The notes beneath the pieces were generated by a model. That model had not been told where the DNA came from. It was given only the letters and a program-made list of their open reading frames with translations, and did not search any database. The translations under genes were made by a program, and so were the position numbers. A stretch of DNA of 64,000 nt from Helicostylum pulchrum (Eukaryota; Mucoromycota; Mucoromycetes; Mucorales; Mucoraceae). The stretch covers positions 124,001 through 188,000 of the forward strand of contig JAIXMO010000048.1 of assembly GCA_025677825.1 (NCBI GenBank), in the 5' to 3' direction. Shown piece by piece: positions 34,169 through 47,281 of this stretch (its first letter is position 1; the number at the start of each line of letters is the position of its first letter).

Positions 34169-37100
34169 ATGTCAGTTCTACATAGTTTTACTTTATCTGT
34201 AAAATATTACTTACTAATTATCATAACAAAGCAGGTTTCTTTTGTATTAGCAGTAACATCAGGTGTAAACAATACCGGAAAATCAACTTTAATCAAATCT
34301 TTAGGTCTTCAAGAATTAAAGTACGATGTTCACCGTATGTAGTAACAACTATTATTTTTACTGCTTATTAAAAAACCTTTTTTTTTTTACTTGTCTATCT
34401 TAGGAAAGTTGTATCGATTAAAAAATAATGAGCAATATATTATTCAAGTCATTGAATACAATGGAATACCTCCTGTATGTAGTAATTGTATATAATAAAT
34501 CTTTATTTAGTAAGTAGTAGAATAACATTTTCTTTTTTCAGAATTTGGAACTATTAGATGGAGTATTTATATGCTATGATACAACAAATAGAGACTCGAT
34601 GGATTACTTACCTGATCTCATTAGTATGCTATTTATCAATTTTTTAAAATGTGTAAAATAGTATTTTAACTTTTTTTTTTTTTTGCATAAACCACTTAGA
34701 CGTCTTTGTATCTCAGCATGTTCCTTGTCTTTTGATTGGCCTTAAATCAGATTTGACAGTACAAAGAACGGTGGACCCTCAACTAGGTCATTTGATAGGC
34801 AACCTATTTGGAGTACAAGCAATAGAAGCAGATAACATTACTCTTCAAGGTATTCAACTCTTGCAAAAGCGTTTTATACAATTCATTTATTCAGATAGAA
34901 AGATATTGTTACAAAGTCAACAGCAGGGCATGACTGATCCTATTATCATAACACCACCATCCACTAGGTAAAAAATCATTTTTTGTATCATGGGTTTTTT
35001 TTTATGTGTCTAACATCCGTCTAATCTTTTTGTATATAGTAACCATTCTAATTCTCCCATAATGAGTAGAAGTAGTAGTTGCAGTACTTCAACAACAGGT
35101 GGTGACACTGTATCAACTATAGTAGACCAAGTACTTGTTAATCATCATGGTACTTTATATAGTTGTCTGTATACTTGCACAAAATAAACCCTAACCAACT
35201 TTTTTTTACATGTAGACGAGCATATAGTAATTATATTTTTAACAATGTTTCGTAAATTTATGAAACCACTAGATCTTGTGAATATCTTGATTCAAAGGTA
35301 AAACAAAAAAAAATAATCATATTTTTACTCAAAAAGTATGATACTAATACTTTTTTCTTAAAAAAAAAAAAGATTTGAGTTGGACTTGATAAAAGATGAT
35401 GATGATCCACCACTCACCATTCCAACCGTAAGGCAAGAAAGGTTAGCAAAAAAAAAAAAAAAAGTCACTACACCAAAAACACAACTAAAATATTATTTTT
35501 TTAAAAAAAAACTGTGCATTTAGAATTCGTTCCTTTTTTTGCCTTTGGTTATCACAATACTGGGGAGATTTTAAAAGTTCGGCAACACGTCGGATTATAA
35601 TTCAGTTCCTAGAACGAATATGTCGTTTTGAATCATTATCTTGTATAGGAGATGTTTTGTTACCATTAGCTATGCGAGAAGCAGCTATTTACGATAAAGA
35701 TACATGGGGTATGTCTGATGAGGAAGAAGAACAACAGAAACAAAACATACAGCAGCAGCAACAACAACAGCAACAACAACAAAGGAAAAAGGATAGTGGA
35801 TATAGTGATTCATTCGGTGCTTGGACACAGCATGAAAAGAGTATAAAAAAGAGACCTACGATAAAGGCAAGATTATTATCTTCTTCTTTAAGAAGAGCTG
35901 CGTCAACCAATTCTCATCAAAGGTTACCTGTTTCATTTAAATCGATTATTTCACTTGCAACTCATGATAATAATAACAGAAGAAATTCTACTCCGCCTAT
36001 TTCTAGCTCTACTAGTAATACAGGATTATCTTATTGTCCAGCTATATTTGGTGGTGGATTAATATCTATTCAACATCAAACTTTAAATGACCCGTTTGAA
36101 ACGATTACTTGCTTTTCTCCTGCTCAATTTGCAGAACAGTTTACTTGTATTGAAGCAGAACTATTTCGAAAGATTCAACCCCGTGACTTTTTGCGGCATC
36201 TTTGGATACAAAAGAAGAAGCAGCATCATAACAAAAATCCAGTATTGGCTTCTATTGAACACTTTAATTTTATTTCCGCGTGGATTGCTTCATTGGTTGT
36301 AAATCAACCTTTATTAGAAAGAAGAGTTGTATTATTTGAAATTTGTTTACAAATTGCCGTGGTAACAAAAACAAAAAAAGCTTAATATTGTTTCTTGCTA
36401 GACTTATCTAATCATAGTAATTTCAGGAACTGAAAAGGTTAAATAATTTTAATACTTTAATGGCCGTATTAGCGGGAGTCAATAATGCAGCGGTACTAAG
36501 GCTGAAAAGAACAAGAGAATTAACAAGGGTAAAGAATAAAGCATTATATGAAGACTTTTTAGCTTTGGAATTATTAATGAGCTCGGAAAGGTAGTAATAG
36601 TAGTAGTAGTAACATTAATAACACGTTATAATTATACTTATCTTATTAAATAGATCATTTTTTAATTATCGATCCACATTAAAACAAACCGAACTTCCGG
36701 GTATCCCTTATTTGTAAAGTTACAACTACAATATTAAAAAAAATCGTTACAATAATATAAATAATGACTCCCTCTTTTTTTTTTCTTTTTTTTGTTTGTG
36801 TAGAGGTATTCATCAGCAAGATTTAGTTTCGTTGGGTGAGGCTAACAAAGATCACAAGATGGACGGAAAGGTGCATTGGAATAAATTTCGTCTGATGGGT
36901 GAATCCATATTAGAAATGATGAGGTTTCAATATCCGACATATCACTTGCTTGAGTCTAACCCATTTTTATTATACTTTATTGGCCACCAAACTGTATCTA
37001 CAGAAGACGTAAAAAAAAAGAATTTTTTTTTAATTTTTTTTTTTTTTTTACTTACTTCTTTTTTTTTTATATTGTAGGAACTATATGAAAAGTCAAAAGA

Positions 37101-37179
37101 AATAGAACCAAGACAAAACATGTCTTCTTTATCAACAAGTAGCTCAACTTCTTCTCGTTGGTTAACTTCTTTAAAATAA
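34169..37179 (+). CDS. Ras guanine nucleotide exchange factor with N-terminal GTPase-like domain
   Basis: Thirteen exons: 34169-34198, 34235-34334, 34404-34474, 34542-34623, 34700-34967, 35040-35149, 35216-35297, 35373-35441, 35524-36361, 36427-36590, 36654-36713, 36804-37008 and 37078-37179, total 726 aa. The N-terminal P-loop domain has GVNNTGKST, DGVFICYDTTNRDSM and GLKSDL, but no DxxG switch II. A RasGEF-N region follows (IVIIFLTMFRKFMKP, FFCLWLSQYWGDF) and then a poly-Gln insert. The catalytic Cdc25 domain has DPFETITCFSPAQFAEQ, FNFISAWIASLVV, LNNFNTLMAVLAGVNN and LVSLGEANKD. It should activate Ras. The first intron carries a TACTAAT branch site. Reading without that splice also stays open. 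Confidence 0.9.
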
Positions 37180-37317
37180 ATTTTATTCCTGTACCACAGC
37201 ATTTAAACTCTGTTTTTTTTTTTCGCTCTTTCTTTTCCCTTTTCTCTCTTTTTTTTTTTTTTTTTTTTTTTTTTCTCATAACTCTTTGTTACTTTTTACC
37301 AAAAAAAAAAAAAAAAA

Positions 37318-37875
37318 ATGTCTACAACAAAGTGTTTAGCCTATCCTATTACAAAGGTATCTTTAATAGACGATATTGTATTACCACTTACACCTAATCC
37401 AAGTGACGATGAAGAAGATATAAAACCCATGAAACTAGCTAGAAGAGGCACTGTTTCACTAGCAGATTTAATTCCAGTAGCATCAGCGGCTTTAAAAGCT
37501 AAACATCGATTATCTATACAACAGCAACAGGAAAATAACGCACCTTCTACACAAGATTCACCTTTAGCAAGAGCCTTAACTAAAGTAAGAATAGGAGTCC
37601 AAACGCACCGCATAAAAGAACGGTACTTGACAAATGAATGGGCACGATTAGCTTTACAAGTGCCTGTAGATGATTCAACTATCAATAGTCCTTTAAGAAT
37701 TAAAAATATGAATCGTACAAAGGGCATTGTTGCATGGTATGAATATAAATTTAAAAGAGTCACTTTATCTTTACAGCAAGTTGAAGAAAAAGTAGATTTA
37801 TTAAGAAGACAAAAGTTACTTTTTATTCAACAATCTTCTTTGCCTTCTCCTCCTGCAACTCGTTTGAGTTTTTAA
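37318..37875 (+). CDS. Hypothetical protein, 185 aa
   Basis: Intronless frame with a plausible start after a long T tract and an A tract. The N-terminus MSTTKCLAYPITKVSLIDD is followed by an acidic patch (SDDEEDI). Then come ARRGTVSLADLIPVASAAL, TKVRIGVQTHRIKERYLTNE and a predicted C-terminal helix (YKFKRVTLSLQQVEEKVDLL). No family is recognised. It lies 138 bp after the RasGEF stop on the same strand and converges on DIB1 with a 63-bp gap. Coding status rests on ORF length and non-repetitive composition. Confidence 0.65.
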   Translation: MSTTKCLAYPITKVSLIDDIVLPLTPNPSDDEEDIKPMKLARRGTVSLADLIPVASAALKAKHRLSIQQQQENNAPSTQDSPLARALTKVRIGVQTHRIKERYLTNEWARLALQVPVDDSTINSPLRIKNMNRTKGIVAWYEYKFKRVTLSLQQVEEKVDLLRRQKLLFIQQSSLPSPPATRLSF

Positions 37876-37938
37876 CTTATAAATACCCTCCTCTTCTTCT
37901 TCTTTCTCTTCTTTAATAAAAATGATATGATAATTTTT

Positions 37939-38725
37939 TTAATATTGATACTTTGTTGAATAATCTTTAAGTGACACCACTAAACCTCTGCCTTTTCTTG
38001 CACCACGGTATACAGTCTGTAATTTAAAAATAATAATAATTAGCATTTGTATTCCACAACAAGAAAAATAAAATACTTTACTTCAACTAAATCAATCATC
38101 TCTTGCTTATCATCTAACGCCCAGTTAATTTTGTTATTGTTACCAGTACCTAAATCAACCATAATATGCTTATTACGAAAGAAAAACATAGTTGTACACG
38201 GATCATATAACTCGTACATCTAAAATATCCTTTTTGCATTAATACTTGCATTTTTTTTCTCTCCATTCTACTTCTTTTATATTACCTTATTAAAATCAGG
38301 AACCTCTGTAATATCAACCTAGTTTTTTTTTTTTTTTTTTGTAAACCCATTAGTATTTCTTTTTGCGTGTGTGTTTATGTTTAAAAAAAAAAAAATTCTT
38401 ACCAAGTAAATACAAGCAAAATTCTTTACTTTTTCTGCAATACTATATAATACTTCATCCATTTGCATACATGTAGGATCCCAATCGTGACCAAAGCGAA
38501 TAATAACTACTCGATCCTCTTCAGACAGGATGGCTTGATCGACTTGCCAACCATTAGTTAAATGAGGTAAAAAATACTATTCGGACACGTACTGAGTTAA
38601 TCTACTTTTGTTGTTTTACGCTCTAATAATAATAATAATAAAATTATATATTCTACTTACAGACTATATATACATATCTATGTCAGTTTGTCTTGTTTAC
38701 TATTATTTGTTTTCAGACTTACCAT
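37939..38725 (-). CDS. DIB1: U5 snRNP thioredoxin-like protein Dib1/DIM1
   Basis: Small spliceosomal protein of the U4/U6.U5 tri-snRNP. Exons are 38723-38725 (only the ATG), 38403-38576, 38286-38318, 38082-38219 and 37939-38016, giving 141 aa against 142 in human TXNL4A. Nearly every block matches the family: LPHLTNGWQVDQAILSEEDR, IRFGHDWDPTCMQMDEVLY, VDITEVPDFNKMYELYDPC, TMFFFRNKHIMVDLGTGNNN and YRGARKGRGLVVSLKDYST. Exon 2 begins YFLPHL straight after an intron acceptor with no in-frame Met, so a tiny first exon is required. ATG followed by GTAAGT at 38725 is the nearest fit. Confidence 0.93.
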
Positions 38726-39159
38726 ATTTTTTTTTTTACCAAACAAAAATGGAATACTTTCCCACTTTCTCAAAAAAAAATATGGTGCTTTTTTCTGGAT
38801 GGGATGTTACAAGTGACTGTTTGTGTATACGCTTTATCGTGACCAATCATTGCGTAAAAGAAAAAAAGTCCCAGAGCATTGGTAGAAAAAAGCGTAATGC
38901 AGGAATACACCACTGTTTTTATAAGTATAACTATCTGGATCGGGATCACTGCTAAAGCCAAAGAAAACTTTCAGTATTTACAAGATGTATCTCATATGAG
39001 CTACGATAAAGCGTATGGATCAAAGTATATTGATATAACTTGTTGAGAAGGTAAGATACATATCTTGTGCTTCATTCTTTCCATTCATTTTTTTTTTTTC
39101 AAATATTGAGGATGGAAAAAGGACAACATTTCTATTTTTTATTAAACTGTAAGAAGTAA

Positions 39160-39660
39160 CTACGCACAAAGTCTGATGACTTCTTCATGAATGTTTTGAG
39201 CTATTTTTGTGTTGGCTTTGGAGATTGGGCTACCGAGACCTTGTAGATAGAGCATTGATATCTTTGAGTTTAGAAAAGCTCAATATATCTACCGCACTAT
39301 TATCTATTCCCGAAATGCAGTTTGAGTCCATCAATAACAGTAATAAAAGACTTTGAACCGTTTTTGGTAAATTCGTACATGCTTAAAGACTCTTCAAAAA
39401 TTTCGCCTTCGATACAATATTATTATTTTTGTAGCAGCTAGGCCAAGGATATTCAACAAGTGTGATACAATATGTCTACTGGAACTTTCAGAACTTTCAT
39501 AGCCATATTTAGAATGCTCTCAAAGGTCTGTATGTAGATGCAGCTTGGTCCAGACGCGTTGTAGTCAACTATCTGATACTTTGTTGCTGTTGTTTTTTTT
39601 GGTAAACAGATCAAGATGAGAGTCAGGGGAAGTATCAGATATATCTATGATTTTGTTCAT
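39160..39660 (-). pseudogene. Decayed unidentified gene
   Basis: Minus-strand fragments in different frames read MNKIIDISDTSPDSHLDLF, EHSKYGYESSESSSRHIV followed by SHLLNILGL, MYEFTKNGSKSFITVIDGL and YLQGLGSPISKANTKIAQNI followed by HEEVIRLC. They look like one protein cut by stops and frameshifts. No domain is recognised. The order along the strand is consistent with a single dead gene. Confidence 0.35.
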
Positions 39661-39767
39661 AGTTAAACTATTAAACCCCCCCCCCTATTAATGAATCATA
39701 GCTCATATTAGGAGCAAATAAAAAAATATAACCTACATTTTAAAATAATTACTCTTGCAATCAGTGA

Positions 39768-40042
39768 TAGTAATCTGCTTGGCTTTGGTAGTGAGGACTG
39801 TTCTTACACTTTCTCTCAACCCATCCAGGTATAATAGATCATTTACATTACTCCAAGTAATAAAAAGAAAATATATATTAAATACAAGTACATTCAATCA
39901 TAAATCTTTAAATTACTGATGTCCTTTTATATCGTTTTGCTTCCAGAAGTTGTTGTCAATTATCAAGAAGGATGTCGTCGATTCTTTCTTGTACTTCTTA
40001 TTCCGCCAAGCTCTTCCAGCACTCTCTGGTGAGAGCAAAATT
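39768..40042 (+). pseudogene. Decayed coding fragment
   Basis: The plus reading SDSNLLGFGSEDCSYTFSQP is followed by a possible GT-AG intron (about 39828-39947) and KLLSIIKKDVVDSFLYFLFR with QALPALSGES, then a stop. Too short to name. It may belong to the same dead locus as the minus-strand relic or be independent. Confidence 0.25.
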
Positions 40043-40959
40043 TAACGGCTATATATATATATATATATATGTGTATACATATTTTTCTATTGCAAAATGT
40101 TGTTAGTTCAAAGAAATAAAAATGAGCCAATATACAACCAGCTAGTAGGACGACTAGTTTCTTTTAATACTCTACATTTTTCAATATCACAACTAAATGG
40201 CATTTGCGTACAATAGGAGAGACTTCAAGAAAGATATAAAGACTCCAAGAAAGTAATATAAGATTGGGAAACTCTTGATGCATAGTAAATTTACACGGTC
40301 GATTAAAAAATATGTGCCATATTACTTTTCACTTACCTTTAAGGATGACCGTATCGGTTTATACGAGCATAGGTAAAATGAAAACAAAAACATGAAAACA
40401 AAGCAAAATAATAAAAGAGAATAATAAAAGAAGAAAGAAAAAAGACACCTGTTGAAAAAAAAAAAGATAAATAAAGGTGATAAAAAGAATGATGTAATGC
40501 GTTAGTTTATTATTTTAGCCATCATTTTTATTATACATGATTCCCTTTTAATGTGGAAAAATAATACAGTACGTTACATTTTTTTACCTGTCAGACATTT
40601 ACATCATTTATCACATATATAACAATAATATACGCTAGAAAAAGTTACATTTACTCATAATAAAAAAAAACTTGGTATTTTTCATCTTGATTTGCACTAT
40701 ACTCTAAGAAAACCATAGGGGGATATTATATACGTATATGAACTTTTACCTAATAACAATAGACCGGAATTTGTAGTAGTTACATGAAAAAGAAAAGTAA
40801 AAAGTAAAACCAGTATTCCATTTTAAGACATAGAAAGCTTTTATCAATGAAAATTTTCATCCTTCACATAAAAGTAGTAATAAGTGTAAGTTAGCTCTTT
40901 TTCTGTTCGTGTATAAATTGTACGTAAGATGATTTTAGTATACTATTATTTGGTTTTTC

Positions 40960-40977
40960 GCACACCTCGAGGTGTGC
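40960..40977. repeat. Perfect 18-bp palindrome
   Basis: GCACACCTCGAGGTGTGC reads identically on both strands, with no spacer, in an otherwise AT-rich gap downstream of the Dbp5-like gene. Confidence 0.8.
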
Positions 40978-41088
40978 CTCGGTAAAGAAGGTTGACTATC
41001 TGAGAGCTTAAATCAATCCTGAGGCTGCTTTGTACATGTGTTAAGCTCGAAATATTTTTTTATTTATAGTGATAAACGTAAGAATAGT

Positions 41089-42953
41089 TTAAATCAATTG
41101 GTTAAAAGTATCCTCATCTTCAATTGATACTCTTTTCATCTTGATTTTGAAGTGGTCTTCAAGATATTTGATATAAGAAAGATGGCCTAAGGTGATGCTA
41201 ATACCAGTATGTCCAAATTTAACTATGCAACTTACACGGTCGAAATAAACGTCTGGGTCAGGATTATAACCATATTTATCTAAAGGCAAGTCGTAATTGA
41301 TAACCAAAGCGGCTTTAGAGGTATCGATAGCGCGAGAGAGTAGGTTCGTTGTCACTAGCACTTTGAATTTTCCACTACTAAATTCGTTTATTACTTTAAC
41401 ATGCTCTTCTTGTGTCATTCTTAGGCATACAAGTTCTGTGGAGTGTCCTAATTTTTTCAGTTCTTTCGTAATATCATTTGCTGGTTTTTGTTTCTTTTTT
41501 TTATATATGAGAAAACTTGTTAAATAGCAAAAATACTGATGTATATATATTGTAATGATTTACCTGACAAAAGATGATACTTTGTTGAGCTTTCAACGTA
41601 TTTAAAATACTATAAATAGCTTCATATCTTTGCTTTTCATGGACGCACTCCGTATAATAGTGTCCATGACTAGCTAAACTCAAGCCTTCGACCCGTAAAT
41701 TAATTTCGCTAGGAAAAGGAACAAACTTGCAAGCGAAGGTACGGACTTTGAGGGGAAAAGTCGTAGAGAACAATAAGATCTGAGGGTTTGCTGGAATTAA
41801 TTTTCTAATAGAAATACTTTGACCGCAGAAATTTTCGTGATCTAACATACTGTCAGCTTCATCCAGGATAAGTATCTTTAAATGGTTTACATTTATTTTT
41901 TGACACTTTTGTTGTAAACTTTTTAAGATGTTAGCTGGAGTTCCTACAATGATATGATAATCTATGAGTTGTTTGCTGTGAGGTGATAATGGTTCTGTTG
42001 CTGCATCGATCATTGTTGAGGTGATTGGTAAGTGTTTGTAAAGGATTTGAATAGAGCTTAATATTTGGTGTGCTTGTGCGTAAGATGGAGCTAAACAGAT
42101 TACTTGTGTTTGTTTCAGGTTTGGATCTATTATTTTTATTAGTGATAAAATAAACGATAACGTCTTTCCGGATTTACTATGAGATTTTACAATGAGATTT
42201 CTTGGACTACAGTAAAAAAAAAAAAGACAACGGGAAGGTGGGGTTAAATATAAAGAATAGCTTTTTTTTTAGAAAAAAAAACACTTACGGATCTGCTAAT
42301 ATTAACGGAATAGTAATTTCTTGAATTATTGATGGGTCGATATATCCCATTCTATACATTCCTTGTAACAGATAGTCATTACTACCCAATAAAAGATTTT
42401 TTTTTTCATTAAGTATAAAATTATGCTTATAGGTTTGATATTTGTATAATTACTCCAACATCTTTTTAAATGACATATATGGCACAAAGGAAGAATCATG
42501 GTCATCTTCTTGAATATCTGGCAGTCTCGACATAATCCGGTTTTCTGTTTTCAGTTAATAAAATAAAAAGTAAAAACTGGTATTCCAATTACCTGTATGA
42601 CTTGGTTGAACTGATGAAAAGTTAACTTGCATAGGAGCATCTTTTACATAAAAGTGTAAGTGTATACGATTTTTTATTTGGTCTTTTATATATTTACTTG
42701 CAGGTGATTGTTGAGTAGTAAAATAAAAATGTGGCAAGCTACCGCATAAGTCAGATAGCTGTATATTTATGACCGGCGTTTTGTTCTCTATAAAAGAACA
42801 TAATAGTAAGCCAAAAAAAGGAACATATACGTATATTGCATGTTTACCTGCTTCGTTTAGTTTTATATCGATATCACATCTTGTATCTATAGAAAAAATT
42901 AATTATATGCATGTTATACGATAAAATTACTTTGTAACTTTACCGTTTGGCAT
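41089..42953 (-). CDS. Divergent Dbp5/DDX19-like DEAD-box protein with eroded motifs
   Basis: Seven exons: 42944-42953, 42848-42886, 42593-42787, 42454-42544, 42289-42381, 41564-42206 and 41089-41493. All phases close and give 491 aa. The core matches Dbp5, the mRNA-export helicase at the nuclear pore: LLQGMYRMGYIDPSIIQE (Q motif), ILADPPRNLIVKSHS, LDEADSMLD, QQSIIFCQ and YDLPLDKYGYNPDPDVY. Several catalytic motifs are altered. Motif I is SKSGKT instead of SGTGKT, Ia is APSYAQA instead of APTRELA, and III is STT instead of SAT. V is SRAID instead of ARGID, and VI is FDRVSCIVK where HRIGRTGR is expected. Intact splicing argues for a working but probably non-helicase paralogue. Confidence 0.85.
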
Positions 42954-43547
42954 TTTTGGTTATTGCAATTTTTGAGAAAGGAACACACTTGAAAGGAAAT
43001 GGAAGAAAGAGGGACAACATTTATCTTTTTTTTTATTTTATTAACAAGATCATAATTGGCTGAAACAGTTATCAGCCTATTTTTAAAATTGTAGTAAACA
43101 AATAAGTATAGTACAGTTCTTTTTTTAGGTACCCTCCTGAGAAAACAAAGGGGAGAATCACAAAGATATCTTCATTATATGTATTATATGTTTCATAGCT
43201 TTGAGAGAATAAGCTGACAGGATTTTAGTCTTAATTGGTACAGTTGGAAACTTTTTTGGAACGGTAACTTTTTCTTGCACGCACTCAACTTGGTTTTATC
43301 TGCATAAAAAGAAATCTTGCGTGAATCGAGTTGGAGCAACAGGATTCGCACATGTATAATAAAAAGTATTAATTAATGCATAAATAAGAGTAATAACTAC
43401 GCCATGATGAGTAAATAGACATATTTTATCAACTTTTTTTATATCATCTGTAAAGAGGTTTTTTTTTTTTTTTTTTTTTCAATTATTATATTTTTGTTTT
43501 TATTTTATTTTACGTTCGTATAAACATTTTTGGGATTTCTTAGAATA
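42954..43547. other. Divergent intergenic region
   Basis: Between the Dbp5-like start and the start of the frameshifted plus-strand gene. It includes a 23-nt T tract (about 43459-43480). No other feature is seen. Confidence 0.5.
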
Positions 43548-44818
43548 ATGGTCATCCGTAAAGGTAAGTGAAACGTAATATGGAACACCTTTCAATTGAC
43601 CAGTATTAACCAACAACTCGTAGTCAAACTCACAGTTAACAACATGAAGATATTAGGCGAATTGTATTTAAAGGAAATGTCAATAAAGAATTGCAATATC
43701 GAAGTGTTAACTGTAATACCAACGAAAAGGAAAAAGTCAGATCAGAAGAAGAATCAATTTTTACAATTTGCTCCTCCACAAGAATAAAGAAATTGCTGAA
43801 CACCGCTAGGCATACGTCTGAATACTTAGATAATGATGTATCAAAGAGCGTATGCCAAGAGCAACAAGATTCAAATAGTACACCTATCCAGCAAGAGCAA
43901 GAAGAACTCCAATCTCCCATAACCTTCAAAAGTTTAAATAATCACCCAAAATTGGAATGCTTGTGCGAAAAGTTTAGTGAAGATGGACATCTTGATTTTA
44001 TGAAACATAAAATTTAAACAGCCATTTGATGACTTTAAGCTAAAATTACACCCTACAATAACCCAAAAAGAAAGCGAAGTACTATTAGCAGTAAGCATAT
44101 GTAATACCCAAGAACACATAGAAACTTTTCTAGAAACATTATATCCCCAATCAGAGATTGTAGATTCAATAAGATACTTATATATAAGATTATCTGTAAG
44201 TAGTATCAATGAGCTTTGGATTTCGGGTTTGTTGTTGAAAGAAGGCCACGGAGAAGGATGGTCACAAGGACATGTTTACGTCCCGTTGTTTGGAAATGCC
44301 TTTAAAAATGACAAAAGCTTTATATCAAAAAGAACAGATTGCATATCAAATATTGCTAAAGAATTCGATAGTGAAGGCAATAAAAAAATTGATTTTATCC
44401 TTCGAAATATAAATGGCAGTAGTGACTATTTCTCTTGTGAGGACAAACCGTCCGCGAAAGGTGTAAAAAATGACTTGAAAAAAGGAAAGACAATACAAAA
44501 ATTGATCCATATTTTTTACTGCAATGACGACCTCTATCCCGTCGAAGATGGGATCTTATAAGAGAACCCGCAGAACGATGCTGCTTCGTGAGAGCAGCGA
44601 GCGAAAAAGCTGCTAGTTCAGATATAAACCTGTGCAGTAGCATACGGCAAAGGTACTTTTGAGGTACGCAAAGAGTTTGGTCATGGTGCGACTTTTGCTC
44701 GTTTGTTGGCTGCTATGTTGTCATTGAAAAGACCAGTTTATTTGAATTATAAAAAGCTCAACAGTTTATTACAAACAAAACAATCGTATTCTTTGGAACA
44801 ACACCAACAACACAAATA
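43548..44818 (+). pseudogene. Frameshifted gene of unknown family with a D...EDK motif
   Basis: A plausible start MVIRK at 43548 joins across an intron to a frame reading RRIVFKGNVNKELQYRSVNC, then an acidic Gln/Glu stretch and a block ending HLDFMKHKI. At about 44010 an A-rich run shifts the frame. The protein then continues FKQPFDDFKLKLHPTI, SSINELWISGLLLKEGHGEG, VYVPLFGNAF, DFILRNINGSSDYFSCEDK and DLKKGKTIQKLIHIFYC, with a stop at 44561. A further piece, GTFEVRKEFGHGATFARLL, runs to a stop at 44818. Asp...Glu-Asp-Lys spacing recalls PD-(D/E)XK nuclease folds, but this is inference. It resembles lineage-specific repeated genes. Confidence 0.45.
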
Positions 44819-46950
<2,132 letters not shown>

Positions 46951-47281
46951 ATCTCTTTTTTTTTACTATGATAAAAAAAAAATACAATCAATATATGAAC
47001 AATGAAAAAAAAATATAACAAAAAAAACACCCCCTTCTATTGTTAAAAAAATATTACCACACAATATGAACCAATTTAAATAAAGAAACCAACTTCTATT
47101 ATTGCTAAACATATATACTTTGTCTAAACATTTACTTTATAACTTCAAACGTATTGCTAAAACGTATAAACATTTTTTATTTTATTTAAAAAAGAAATTT
47201 CCTTTTACACACATGCTTAAAAAAAACGGCGATTAATTGAAAATGTTTCCTTTCTATCATTTTTTTTTTTATTAGTTGTTA
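46951..47281. other. Convergent intergenic gap
   Basis: 330 bp between the polyubiquitin and RNA14 stop codons. AT-rich; nothing else is seen. Confidence 0.5.

Larger units (their letters stand above)
38726..41088. other. Relic-containing intergenic stretch
   Basis: About 2.4 kb with two decayed coding pieces (listed separately), a long AT dinucleotide tract (about 40050-40072) and an 18-bp palindrome. No intact gene is seen. Confidence 0.55.

Noticed and set aside
37067..37397. Lys- or Phe-rich frames on both strands
   Set aside because: They arise from long T and A homopolymers between the RasGEF and hypothetical genes.
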